Assembly: GCA_900767675.1 (NCBI GenBank)
Contig: CAAFZX010000007.1
Span: 62,001 to 126,000 of the forward strand
From: an uncultured Collinsella sp.
GTDB lineage: Bacteria > Actinomycetota > Coriobacteriia > Coriobacteriales > Coriobacteriaceae
Direction of reading: 5' to 3'
Length of the DNA: 64,000 nucleotides
The notes under the pieces are model-generated. The model searched no databases. It was not told the origin of the DNA and saw only the letters and a list, made by a program, of their open reading frames with translations. How positions within the stretch are numbered: position 1 is the first letter of the stretch; the number at the start of each line of letters is the position of its first letter. This document shows positions 1-7,953 of this stretch, piece by piece. The position numbers and the translations under genes were made by a program.

Positions 1-435
1 GTCGCGGCCCACGAGGGACAGCGCCTGCTCCTCCAGGTTCTGCGGCTCGCCGATGTTCTCGGCAGCAACCTGCTCGGCGATCTTTGCCTTGGCATCTGCC
101 GGCGTGACGACGCCCGGCCACATCTTGGCGAAGGTGTTCATGTTGAAGGGCATGTTGTACATGTTGCCGTGGAAGTTGGCGACCGGCGAGTTGACGTAGT
201 TGTTGAACTCGGCAAAGCGGTTGACGTAGTCCCAGACGTCTTTCATGGAGGTGTGGAAGATGTGGGCGCCGTAGCGGTGGACCTGGATGCCCTCGACGTC
301 TTCGGTATAGATGTTGCCGGCGATGTGATCGCGGCGGTCGATGACTAGGACGGACTTGCCGGCGCGCTTGGCGGCGTTGGCAAAGACGGCGCCCGAAAGG
401 CCGGCGCCGACGACGAGGTAATCGTACTGGGACAT
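1..435 (-). CDS. glf: UDP-galactopyranose mutase, N-terminal part (runs off window)
   Basis: Flavoenzyme that interconverts UDP-galactopyranose and UDP-galactofuranose, the donor for galactofuranose-containing cell-surface glycans; cytoplasmic. The 145 visible residues begin MSQYDYLVVGAGLSGAVFA, a Rossmann FAD-binding GxGxxG motif, followed by the acidic end of the second strand (VLVIDRRDHIAGN) and the family-typical segment RYGAHIFHTS near residues 54-63. The ATG at 433-435 has AAAGGAG about eight bases upstream. Only the N-terminal third is present because the gene continues past base 1. It lies downstream of aroQ on the same strand but is separated by a palindrome and probably is not part of the aromatic pathway. 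The family call is secure. Confidence 0.93.
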   Translation of the reverse strand, partial: MSQYDYLVVGAGLSGAVFANAAKRAGKSVLVIDRRDHIAGNIYTEDVEGIQVHRYGAHIFHTSMKDVWDYVNRFAEFNNYVNSPVANFHGNMYNMPFNMNTFAKMWPGVVTPADAKAKIAEQVAAENIGEPQNLEEQALSLVGRD

Positions 436-479
436 GGATATGCTCCTTTGTATGTCAATCGAACAGGTACTTAAGTTTT

Positions 480-508
480 GGGACAAACAAACCTGATTAT
501 TTTGTCCC
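480..508. repeat. REP-like palindrome A (GGGACAAA/TTTGTCCC)
   Basis: GGGACAAA at 480-487 is matched by TTTGTCCC at 501-508; a T-A pair at 479/509 extends the stem to nine pairs. The 13-base loop contains AAACCTG. A second palindrome at 1013-1055 also has a 13-base loop with AAACCTG. There is no U-run on either side, so this is not an ordinary terminator, although it lies directly after the aroQ stop and may help end that transcript. Confidence 0.6.
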
Positions 509-513
509 ATGGA

Positions 514-951
514 TTAGTGTAGCAGATGCTCTTTCAGCAGCTCCAACGCATGGGCGTAGCCCTGGAGGCCTTCGCCGGTGATGGTGGCAAAGCAGGCCAG
601 GCGGGCGTAGCTTACCTGGCGGAAGTCCTCGCGCGTCTCGACGGCACTGATGTGGACCTCGATGGCGGGGATGGCGACGGCCTTGAGGGCGTCCAGAATC
701 GCCACGCTCGTGTGCGTGTAGGCCGCCGGGTTGATGACGATGCCGTCGACCTTGCCGTATGCCTCCTGGATCTTGTCGACGATGCTGCCCTCGTGGTTGG
801 ACTGGAAGACCTCGACCTCGTCGAAGCCCTGTGCGGCGCCGGCTTCCTTGCAGATCTGGACCAAGCGGTCGTAGTTGTCGCTGCCATAGATGCCCGGCTC
901 GCGAATGCCGAGCATGTTGAGGTTGGGTCCGTTGATGACGAGAGCTTTCAT
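514..951 (-). CDS. aroQ: Type II 3-dehydroquinate dehydratase
   Basis: Third step of the shikimate pathway: dehydrates 3-dehydroquinate to 3-dehydroshikimate; cytoplasmic dodecamer in this family. At 145 residues it has the usual type II length. Visible landmarks are GPNLNMLG (8-15), the catalytic tyrosine at position 22 (IYGS), QSNHEG (50-55), NPAAYTHTS (74-82) and EVHIS (98-102) with the catalytic histidine. The ATG has AAAGGAAG upstream. It is the last gene of the aromatic operon, set about 100 bases downstream of the aroE-aroK fusion, and a palindrome overlaps the stop codon of that fusion. This spacing suggests possible partial uncoupling from the rest of the operon. Confidence 0.96.
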   Translation of the reverse strand: MKALVINGPNLNMLGIREPGIYGSDNYDRLVQICKEAGAAQGFDEVEVFQSNHEGSIVDKIQEAYGKVDGIVINPAAYTHTSVAILDALKAVAIPAIEVHISAVETREDFRQVSYARLACFATITGEGLQGYAHALELLKEHLLH

Positions 952-1012
952 GGTTGCTTCCTTTGCGGTTGGTTAGCGTGGCCGGTCTTATGGTCTTCGA
1001 CGTTTGCCCAGA

Positions 1013-1055
1013 TAAAACCTGCCAAAATAAACCTGTCCCTTTTTGGTAGGTTTTA
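1013..1055. repeat. REP-like palindrome B overlapping the aroE-aroK stop codon
   Basis: TAAAACCTGCCAAAA (1013-1027) pairs with TTTTGGTAGGTTTTA (1041-1055): 15 pairs with a single G-T. The 13-base loop (1028-1040) contains AAACCTG, as in palindrome A at 480-508. The outer end of the stem includes the TAA stop of the aroE-aroK fusion (1053-1055), so the element abuts or has supplied the 3' end of that gene. Confidence 0.7.
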
Positions 1056-2291
1056 GAGGGTGTCGAGGAGGGCTCGGGCAGTGTTGGCTGCGCAGTCGCG
1101 CGAGTCGATGGTGTAGTCGGCCCAGGCGCGATAGCGCGGCATGCGCTGCTCGGCCAGCTTGTCGATGCCGTCGCGGGCGGTGATGGGGCGACCCTTGTGG
1201 GCGAGCTCATCGAGCTTACGGTTGAGCATCACAATCATGCTGTTCTGGTGCAGCAGCGGGTAGTTCTCGTCGCGCGTGACGACGCCGCCGCCGGTGGAAA
1301 GCACCAGGCCGCTGCACTTGGAGAGGTCGGCCAGGGCAGTCGTTTCCTGCTCGCGGAAGGCCGGCTCGCCGCGCTCGACGATAAAGTCGGCGCAAGGCAT
1401 GCCCAGACGCTCCTCGAGGGCGCGGTCCAGGTCGATGTGCTCGCGGCCGGTGAGCAGGGCGATCTGCTCACCCACGCGGGTTTTGCCCGAGCCCGGCATG
1501 CCGATCAGGGCGATGTTCTGCTCGCGGTGAGATAGACGCTCCGTCACGTCCAGGATGCGCTCGCGCGGGGTGACCTGGCCGGTATAGCGCTCGACGGCTT
1601 GCGCCGCCTGGGCCACAAGCATGAGCAAACCGCCGACGCAGGGGATGCCGCGACGTTCGGCCTCGAGCATGAGCCCCGTGCGGGCGGGGTTGTAGACGAT
1701 ATCGATGACGCCCTCGAGCGCGTCGAGGCCCTCGAGCGTGCAAGGCGCGTCGGGGCAGTGGGGGAACATACCGGCAGGCGTGCAGTTGACGAGCAGCGCG
1801 GCGTCGGACTGCTGTGCGATGTGGTCGTAGTTGACCTCGCTCGTGCGTCCCACGGGCACCACGATCGCGCCCAGGTCGCCCAGCACCATACTTGCCGTGG
1901 TTCCGGCGCCTCCGGTGGCTCCGAGCACGAGGACCTTCTTGCCGGCAATCTCCACACCCAGCTCCTCGACCAGGCACTGGAAGCCGAAGTAGTCGGTGTT
2001 GTCACCGCGCAGACGGCCATCGGGCAGACGCGTGATCGTATTGACGTTGCCCATGCGCTCGGCGAGCGGGCTTAGCTCGTCCAGGTATTCCATGACGGCG
2101 CGCTTGTAGGGAATGGTCACGTTGGTGCCCTCCCACTCGTCGCCCGTCATAAAGGCCGCGAGGTCCTCGGGCTCGCGCTCAAAACGCACGTACTTCAGCC
2201 CCGCGAGCTCCTTGTAGATGGTCGGGGTGTAGCTGTGGCCCAGCACGCGGCCCAGCACGCCGTAGGGGCGGGTTGTGGCGACGTCAGTCAT
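1053..2291 (-). CDS. aroE/aroK: Shikimate dehydrogenase-shikimate kinase fusion (AroE-AroK)
   Basis: A 412-residue bifunctional enzyme for two consecutive shikimate steps. Residues 1 to about 250 are shikimate dehydrogenase: substrate motif GTNVTIPYK (55-63, catalytic Lys63), GDNTD (96-100, catalytic Asp100), nucleotide-binding GATGGAG (124-130) and NCTPAGM (169-175). Residues from about 255 are shikimate kinase: Walker A GMPGSGKT (264-271), then DLDRALEERLG carrying the DxD metal/shikimate motif, and STGGGVV. Both active sites look intact, so this is a true fusion and not a frameshift merger. It sits four bases after pheA on the same strand. The C-terminus ends inside palindrome B. Confidence 0.95.
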   Translation of the reverse strand: MTDVATTRPYGVLGRVLGHSYTPTIYKELAGLKYVRFEREPEDLAAFMTGDEWEGTNVTIPYKRAVMEYLDELSPLAERMGNVNTITRLPDGRLRGDNTDYFGFQCLVEELGVEIAGKKVLVLGATGGAGTTASMVLGDLGAIVVPVGRTSEVNYDHIAQQSDAALLVNCTPAGMFPHCPDAPCTLEGLDALEGVIDIVYNPARTGLMLEAERRGIPCVGGLLMLVAQAAQAVERYTGQVTPRERILDVTERLSHREQNIALIGMPGSGKTRVGEQIALLTGREHIDLDRALEERLGMPCADFIVERGEPAFREQETTALADLSKCSGLVLSTGGGVVTRDENYPLLHQNSMIVMLNRKLDELAHKGRPITARDGIDKLAEQRMPRYRAWADYTIDSRDCAANTARALLDTL

Positions 2292-3437
2292 CTAGAGCAC
2301 CTCCGTGTAGCTGCCAAAGTAGGTGAAGCTCTCGCACACGTCGTCAATCGAGTCGAGCAGGTCGTCGAGGGCTTTGCTGCCAAAGGGACAGTCCAGATCG
2401 AAGTAGAACATAAACTCAAAGTCGCGCCCGGGGATGGGGCGGCTCTCGAGCTTGATGAGGTTGATGTTGAGCGCATAGAAGCGCTCAAGCACGCGATAGA
2501 GGGCGCCCGGTTCGTTGGCCGTGGTGATCATGAGCGAGGTGCGGTTGGCGCCGGGGTAGACGCGCGGCTCGCGGCTGATGACGACAAAGCGCGTGTAGTT
2601 GTTGTCCGAGTCCTGAATGTTGGACTCCAGCACCTCCAGGCCATACAGCGCCGCGCAGCTGCGCGAGGCGATGGCGGCGACGTCGGTGCGCTCGGAGTTG
2701 GCGACCATCTCGGCCGACATAGCCGTGTTGAGATACTTGGTGGCGTGCAGGTCGTGCGCCTCGATAAAGCCGGCGCATTGCGCGATGGCCTGACCGTGGC
2801 TATAGACCTCGCGAACATCCTGCAGCTTGGTGCCGGGCTTGACGAGCAGGTTGTGGTCGATCTTGAGGCGCAGCGAGCGCACAATGTGGAAGTCGAACTG
2901 CGCGAGCAGATCGTAGACCGCGTTGACCGAGCCCGCGGTGGAGTTTTCGATGGGCAGTACGCCAAACTCGCAGAAGCCGTCGCGCACCGCGCGCATGACA
3001 CCTTCGAAGGTCTCGAAAAACGCGATATCGGGCACGTCGAAGAGCTTGCACGCGGCAATCTGGCTGTAGGCGCCCTCAACGCCCTGGCAGGCGACGCTGG
3101 CAGTCTGGGGAAAGGGCGTGTCGAAGGCCTCGGCAGTGGTATGTGCCCTTTGCGAGACCGTGATGCCCTTGAGCTCGTTGATATAGCGCTGCTGCTCGGC
3201 CTTGCTCATGCTCATAAGGAGGCGGAACAGCGTGATGGTCTGCGCCTCGTAGCGCTCGGGAGTGCGGCCGGCAAGGTTGTTGAGCTTGGAGCGCTCGCGG
3301 GCGGGGTCGAAGACGGCCTTGCCCATCTCGATTTTTGATTTGGCGACCTCGGTGGCAATGTCCATGCGCTCGACAAAGCTGTTGAGGAGCGTGGTGTCGA
3401 TGCCATCGATGGCCTGGCGAATATCGGCAAGGTCCAT
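2292..3437 (-). CDS. pheA: Bifunctional chorismate mutase/prephenate dehydratase (P-protein)
   Basis: Converts chorismate through prephenate to phenylpyruvate, the phenylalanine branch. The first ~85 residues (MDLADIRQAIDGID onward) are an AroQ-class chorismate mutase helix bundle; a prephenate dehydratase domain follows, with TRFVVIS near its end; the C-terminal ~80 residues are an ACT domain with GALYRVLERF and LESRP, the phenylalanine-binding motifs of feedback-inhibited enzymes. An in-frame GTG at 3452 would add five residues but has no ribosome site. The ATG at 3437 has GAAAG about eight bases upstream and is preferred. Allosteric inhibition by phenylalanine is inferred from the ACT motifs. 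Confidence 0.94.
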   Translation of the reverse strand: MDLADIRQAIDGIDTTLLNSFVERMDIATEVAKSKIEMGKAVFDPARERSKLNNLAGRTPERYEAQTITLFRLLMSMSKAEQQRYINELKGITVSQRAHTTAEAFDTPFPQTASVACQGVEGAYSQIAACKLFDVPDIAFFETFEGVMRAVRDGFCEFGVLPIENSTAGSVNAVYDLLAQFDFHIVRSLRLKIDHNLLVKPGTKLQDVREVYSHGQAIAQCAGFIEAHDLHATKYLNTAMSAEMVANSERTDVAAIASRSCAALYGLEVLESNIQDSDNNYTRFVVISREPRVYPGANRTSLMITTANEPGALYRVLERFYALNINLIKLESRPIPGRDFEFMFYFDLDCPFGSKALDDLLDSIDDVCESFTYFGSYTEVL

Positions 3438-3480
3438 GGAGATCACTTTCACGTATCGGGGGATGTTGAGGGGTGGGTAG

Positions 3481-4578
3481 TTAACGCTGGGCGGCGTCTT
3501 CTAGGAGGGCGTCCCAGATGGCCAGCGCTGCGGCTGCCTCGGCTACGGGGACGGCGCGCGGGACGATGCAGGGATCGTGGCGGCCGTGGACCGAGAGCTC
3601 GGCATTTTCCATAGCGTCCATGTCCACCGTCTGCTGCTCGCGGCCAATGGAGGGCGTGGGCTTTACGGCCATGCGCCACATGACGGGTGCGCCGGTCGAA
3701 ATGCCGCCCAGGATGCCGCCGGCATTATTGGACTCGACCTCGATCTTGCCGGTCTCGGCGTCGATGCGATACGGATCGTTGTTCTCGCTGCCGCGCATGG
3801 CCGCGACGGCAAAGCCCATGCCAAACTCCACGCCCTTCACGGCGGGAATCCCAAACGCAATCTGCGCGATGCGGTTCTCGATGCCGTCGAACATGGGGTC
3901 GCCGATGCCCGCGGGCAGGCCGTAGATACCGCACTCCACGATGCCGCCGATGCTGTCGAGCTCGTCGCGCGCGGCCAAAATCTCCTCGCGCATGCGAGTG
4001 CCAGCTGCGGCGTCAATGCATGGCAGGTCGTTCGAAAGGATCGCCTTGCGGTCGGCCTCGCGATAGACCATGTCGTCCATGGGCAGGTCGGAGATGCCGC
4101 CGATCTGCGCCACATGCGCCATGACCTTAATGCCGCGGGCCTCAAGTGCCTGCAGCGCGATGCCGCCGGCGATGCACAGGGGCGCCGTTAGGCGGCCGGA
4201 GAAGTGTCCGCCGCCGGCGACGTCGTGCATGTTGTGATACTTTACGCGCGCCGGAAAATCGGCATGGCCCGGGCGGGGCTTACGGCGCAGCTCGGAGTAG
4301 TCCTTGGAGCGCGTGTTGGTGTTCTCGATGATCGCGGCGATAGGCGCGCCCGTGGTGTGTCCATCAACTATGCCGGCGATAATGTGCGCGGCGTCGGCCT
4401 CGCGGCGCTTGGTCGCGGTCTCGTCACGGCCGGGGGCGCGACGGTCCAAAAAGGCCTGCAGCTGCTCCTGGTCAACGGCGATACCTGCCGGAATGCCATC
4501 GAGCGAGCAGCCGATGGCGGGGGAGTGCGACTGGCCGAAGACGCTTAAGTGCAAGACGTTGCCAAAGGTCGAGGACAT
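3481..4578 (-). CDS. aroC: Chorismate synthase
   Basis: Last common step: converts EPSP to chorismate with reduced FMN as cofactor. At 365 residues it is the normal length. Landmarks are FGQSHSPAIG near residue 14, RPGHADFP, GGGHFSGRLTAP (the FMN-contacting loop) and the C-terminal GRHDPCIVPRAVPVAEA signature. The first motif is usually FGESHG; here Glu is replaced by Gln and Gly by Ser, while the catalytic His is kept. The gene begins one base after aroA ends, indicating tight translational coupling. The flavin must be reduced by a separate system because no reductase domain is fused. Confidence 0.95.
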   Translation of the reverse strand: MSSTFGNVLHLSVFGQSHSPAIGCSLDGIPAGIAVDQEQLQAFLDRRAPGRDETATKRREADAAHIIAGIVDGHTTGAPIAAIIENTNTRSKDYSELRRKPRPGHADFPARVKYHNMHDVAGGGHFSGRLTAPLCIAGGIALQALEARGIKVMAHVAQIGGISDLPMDDMVYREADRKAILSNDLPCIDAAAGTRMREEILAARDELDSIGGIVECGIYGLPAGIGDPMFDGIENRIAQIAFGIPAVKGVEFGMGFAVAAMRGSENNDPYRIDAETGKIEVESNNAGGILGGISTGAPVMWRMAVKPTPSIGREQQTVDMDAMENAELSVHGRHDPCIVPRAVPVAEAAAALAIWDALLEDAAQR

Positions 4579-4579
4579 G

Positions 4580-5899
4580 CTATTCCTCCTCGAGCGTGAC
4601 CTTGCCGCCCAGCAGGCGGTAGTGGTCGAAGAAATCGGGATAGGATTTGTTGACAGCTTCGGCGCCGTGGATCACGACCTCGCCGGTGGCGCGGCTCGCG
4701 GCGATGGCGGCCATCATGGCGATGCGGTGGTCGTTGTGCGAATCGACCTCGCCGCCGGTGAAGGCGTCGACGCCCTTGATGATGAGGTCGTCACCGGCGA
4801 TGCGCACCTGCGCGCCCAGCGCGGTAAGCTCGCGGGTGGTGGTGACCAGACGGTCAGATTCCTTGATGCGCAGGCGCGCGCAGTCACGGATGAACGTGCG
4901 GCCCTGAGCCAGCGATGCCACGGCCGAGATGACGGGCACCAGGTCCGGAATGTCGTGGGCGCTCATCTCAAAGCCGGCGAGCTTGTCGGACTGCACAGTG
5001 GCGGCGTTCGTGGAGCGCACAATGCGGGCGCCAAAGCGCGAAAGCGCGGCGAGCACGTTTCGGTCGCCCTGTGCGGAGCTCAGCGACACGCCCTCGACGG
5101 TGATGGGGTCGGAGCCGATGGCGCCGGCGCACAGCCAAAAGGCGGCGTTGGACCAGTCACCCTCGACGGCTACGCTGCCGGGCGTGCGGTACGAGCCGCT
5201 GTTCACGCGGAAGTTCGTGACCTCGGGCTGGCCGTCCTTGGCCGGAATACGCTCGACGTTGACCTCGACGCCAAAGGCCTTCATGGCCTGGATCGTCAGG
5301 TTGATGTAGGGGCGGCTCTCGATAAGGCCAGTCACCTGCACGCAGGAGGGCTGGGCCAAAAGCGGGGCCGCCAGTAGCAGGCCGGAGATATACTGCGAGC
5401 TCACGTTGCCCGGAAGCACAAAGGTGCCCGGGCGCATGCGGCCGCTCGTCTTGAGCGGAAAACCGCCCAGGCCCTGCAGGTCGCAACCGGCGGCAATGAT
5501 CTCGTCGGAGAGCGGGGAGAGCGGGCGGGCACCCAGGCGGCCTTGGCCCACGAAGGTGGCCTCCGCACCCAGCGCGCAGGCGACAGGCAGCATAAAGCGC
5601 AGCGTGGAGCCGCTCTCGCCACAGTCGAGCGTGCCGCCGGCAAGTGCCTTGAGCAGGCCAAATTCAATGCTTTTCATGGTGGGATGGACCTGGAAGCCGT
5701 CCTCGACGGTCTCGATGCGAGTGCCGAGCGCCGTGAGGCAGCGCACCGTGGCCTCGATATCGGCGCAGGTCGTGTTGCAGGTCACGTGCGTTTCGCCGTT
5801 GGCGAGTGCGGCGCAGATGATGAGGCGGTGAGCCATCGATTTGGATGCGATGGCGGGAACGGTGCCCTTGAGCGGGGACGGGGTGATGCGGGCTAGCAT
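4580..5899 (-). CDS. aroA: 3-phosphoshikimate 1-carboxyvinyltransferase (EPSP synthase)
   Basis: Transfers the enolpyruvyl group of PEP to shikimate-3-phosphate. About 439 residues, normal length. The substrate-binding SKSMAHRLIICAALA lies near residues 18-32 and LDCGESGSTLRFMLPVA carries the PEP-binding loop; late ESDRL (IKESDRLV) and NDHRIAM motifs complete the active site. The loop reads CGESGST and not the CGNAGT form typical of glyphosate-sensitive class I enzymes, so it may be class II-like; this is inference only. The start was placed at ATG 5897-5899 because homology begins at MLARITPSPLKG. It overlaps the end of aroB by seven bases, a sign of translational coupling. Confidence 0.95.
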   Translation of the reverse strand: MLARITPSPLKGTVPAIASKSMAHRLIICAALANGETHVTCNTTCADIEATVRCLTALGTRIETVEDGFQVHPTMKSIEFGLLKALAGGTLDCGESGSTLRFMLPVACALGAEATFVGQGRLGARPLSPLSDEIIAAGCDLQGLGGFPLKTSGRMRPGTFVLPGNVSSQYISGLLLAAPLLAQPSCVQVTGLIESRPYINLTIQAMKAFGVEVNVERIPAKDGQPEVTNFRVNSGSYRTPGSVAVEGDWSNAAFWLCAGAIGSDPITVEGVSLSSAQGDRNVLAALSRFGARIVRSTNAATVQSDKLAGFEMSAHDIPDLVPVISAVASLAQGRTFIRDCARLRIKESDRLVTTTRELTALGAQVRIAGDDLIIKGVDAFTGGEVDSHNDHRIAMMAAIAASRATGEVVIHGAEAVNKSYPDFFDHYRLLGGKVTLEEE

Positions 5900-6999
5900 G
5901 CGGATGCGTCTCCCTTCTGGCCGAGGCCCTCGGCAATTAAATCGTGGAAGGTGGAAAGCGGCGTGCGGTCGATGCTGCAACGGCCAATTTCGTGCGGAAT
6001 TACCAGGTCGATGGTGTCGCCCGAGCGCTTTTTGTCGTGGAGTGCCTCGGCAAAGACGGCATCGGCATCTAGGTCGCAGCGGGTCTTGAGGCCGTGGCGG
6101 GCGCAGAGCTCCTCAATACGATCGGGCAGCTCGGCATCGCAGATGCCATGCAGGGCCGCGGCACGTGTGATGATGCCCATGCCGATCGACACGCAGTTGC
6201 CGTGGCCGAGCTCAAAGTGCTCGCAGGCCTCGACGGCGTGCCCGGCGCTGTGGCCAAAGTTGAGGAGCTTGCGCTGATTGGTTTCGCGCTCGTCGGCAAC
6301 GACCACGGCGCGCTTAATGTCGATATTGCGGGCAATGATGAGCGCCACACGGGCCACGTCGCGGTTCAGCAGCTCTAGCGTGAGCGGGGTCTTCTCCAGC
6401 TCGGCGAAGAGCTCGGGGTCGGCGATCACGGCGTGCTTGACGACCTCGCCGCAGCCGTCGGCGAACTGCTCGGGCGTGAGAGTGGCGAGGCACCCCACGT
6501 CGGCGATGACCACGCTCGGCTGCCAAAAGGCGCCGGCCAGGTTCTTGCCGGCAGCCAGGTCGATGGCCGTCTTGCCGCCGACCGACGAATCCACCATGGC
6601 GAGCAGGCTTGTGGGAATCTGCACAAACTTGCAGCCGCGCATGTAGGTGGCGGCCACAAAGCCCGCCACGTCGCCCACGACGCCGCCGCCGAGCGCCACG
6701 ATCACGTCGGAGCGCGAAAGCTCGTGCTCGGCCACAAACTCCAAAATGGCGACGTAGGTCTCGGCACGCTTATGGGCCTCGCCGGCCTCGAAGGTGCAGA
6801 TACTCACCTCGTAGCCTGCGGATTCGAGGCTCTGCTTAACGGGCATCTGGTAGAGGGGGCCTACGTTGGTGTCCGTCACGATGACGGCGCGGGTGCCGCC
6901 GGCGGTGGCGCGTACGAGCGGACCTGCCTGCTCCAACACAAAGGTGCCCACGTGTACCTGGTAGGGGCGTGCGGTGTCGATATCGATGGTAATCGCCAT
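5893..6999 (-). CDS. aroB: 3-dehydroquinate synthase
   Basis: Second shikimate step: NAD- and metal-dependent cyclisation of DAHP to 3-dehydroquinate. The protein has 368 residues with the family motifs in order: LGGGVVGDVAGF (NAD-binding), DSSVGGKTAID, CGEVVKHA (metal-binding Glu), NFGHSAGHA and ELGHGNCVSIG (metal-binding His residues), so the active site appears complete. The ATG at 6997-6999 has AAAGGACC upstream. The gene lies 36 bases after tyrA and overlaps aroA downstream, within the continuous aromatic operon. Confidence 0.96.
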   Translation of the reverse strand: MAITIDIDTARPYQVHVGTFVLEQAGPLVRATAGGTRAVIVTDTNVGPLYQMPVKQSLESAGYEVSICTFEAGEAHKRAETYVAILEFVAEHELSRSDVIVALGGGVVGDVAGFVAATYMRGCKFVQIPTSLLAMVDSSVGGKTAIDLAAGKNLAGAFWQPSVVIADVGCLATLTPEQFADGCGEVVKHAVIADPELFAELEKTPLTLELLNRDVARVALIIARNIDIKRAVVVADERETNQRKLLNFGHSAGHAVEACEHFELGHGNCVSIGMGIITRAAALHGICDAELPDRIEELCARHGLKTRCDLDADAVFAEALHDKKRSGDTIDLVIPHEIGRCSIDRTPLSTFHDLIAEGLGQKGDASAC

Positions 7000-7035
7000 A
7001 AGCTTCGGTCCTTTCGACCTGGCGTGATGGGTGGT

Positions 7036-7950
7036 CTAGTGGGAGGCCTCGTCGTCGAGCGCGCGCTTGATGCGGTCGCCCTCGGCAAGGAGATTCTCCA
7101 GATAGCGCTGGTCGCGGTCCTTAAGGGCGCGGCTGTAGGCGCCAAGCGATTCGATCAGATGGTCGATTTCGAAGGCGAGCGCATCGGCGTCGTCGATCAT
7201 GAGCTCGGACCACATCTGCGGATTGAGGTGCGCCACGCGGGTGAGGTCGCGGTAGCTGCCGGCCGAAAAGCCGTGGTGGACCTGAGCGGTCGGGCTCTTA
7301 ACATAGGCGTTGGAGACGACGTGCGCGAGCTGGCTCGTAAAGGCGATGACGCGGTCGTGCTCGGTGGCGCTCGTTACGCTGAACTTGCCAAAGCCTAAGG
7401 GACGTACCATCTCGCGCACCTGGCCCAAAAGCTCCAGCTTAAGTGCGTCGTCCACTGCGGGCGGTACAAGCACGAGCGGTGCGCCCTGGAACAGGTCGGC
7501 GCGGGAATGCGCGTAGCCCGAGAACTGCGTGCCCGCCATGGGGTGCGCACCCACAAAGTAAAAACCGTGCTCGCGGGCAAGCTTAAAGGCGCGCTCGCAC
7601 ACGATGCCCTTGACGCCTACGGTGTCGATCACCACGGGTCCCATGATGGCCTCGGTGTCGGTGGCATCGGCGAGTGCCTGGGCGTGCGCCTCGAGCCACT
7701 CGATGCAGGCCTCGGGGTAGCATGCCAGGACGATGATGTCGCATTCACCGAGCGTCTCGTCGTTGAGCTCGCCGGCAACGGTGCCCATGCTGGCGGCCGT
7801 CATGACGTCGTCATCGGGGTCCCAGGCCAGCACGCGGACGCCCGCCTGCGCATAGCCGCGGGCAAAGCTGCCGCCGATGAGGCCCAGGCCCACGATGCCG
7901 GCGCACTTGGGGCCACCCTGGTTAACGCGCGCGTTTCTCACCGTACCCAT
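7036..7950 (-). CDS. tyrA: Prephenate dehydrogenase
   Basis: Oxidative decarboxylation of prephenate to 4-hydroxyphenylpyruvate, the tyrosine branch. The 304 residues contain the Rossmann motif GLGLIGGSFARG (near 20-31), then GAHPMAGTQFSGYAHSRADL with the catalytic His region, and the helical dimerisation C-terminus. There is no chorismate mutase or ACT domain, so the mutase step must come from the pheA product. The ATG at 7948-7950 has AGGAG directly upstream, lying in the last codons of aroF with only a three-base gap. Arogenate specificity cannot be excluded from sequence alone. Confidence 0.92.
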   Translation of the reverse strand: MGTVRNARVNQGGPKCAGIVGLGLIGGSFARGYAQAGVRVLAWDPDDDVMTAASMGTVAGELNDETLGECDIIVLACYPEACIEWLEAHAQALADATDTEAIMGPVVIDTVGVKGIVCERAFKLAREHGFYFVGAHPMAGTQFSGYAHSRADLFQGAPLVLVPPAVDDALKLELLGQVREMVRPLGFGKFSVTSATEHDRVIAFTSQLAHVVSNAYVKSPTAQVHHGFSAGSYRDLTRVAHLNPQMWSELMIDDADALAFEIDHLIESLGAYSRALKDRDQRYLENLLAEGDRIKRALDDEASH

Positions 7951-7953
7951 GGG

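Noticed and set aside
436..513. TTGACA near 455 as the glf promoter
   Set aside because: It lies only about 17 bases before the start codon on the minus strand, leaving no room for a -10 outside the coding region.
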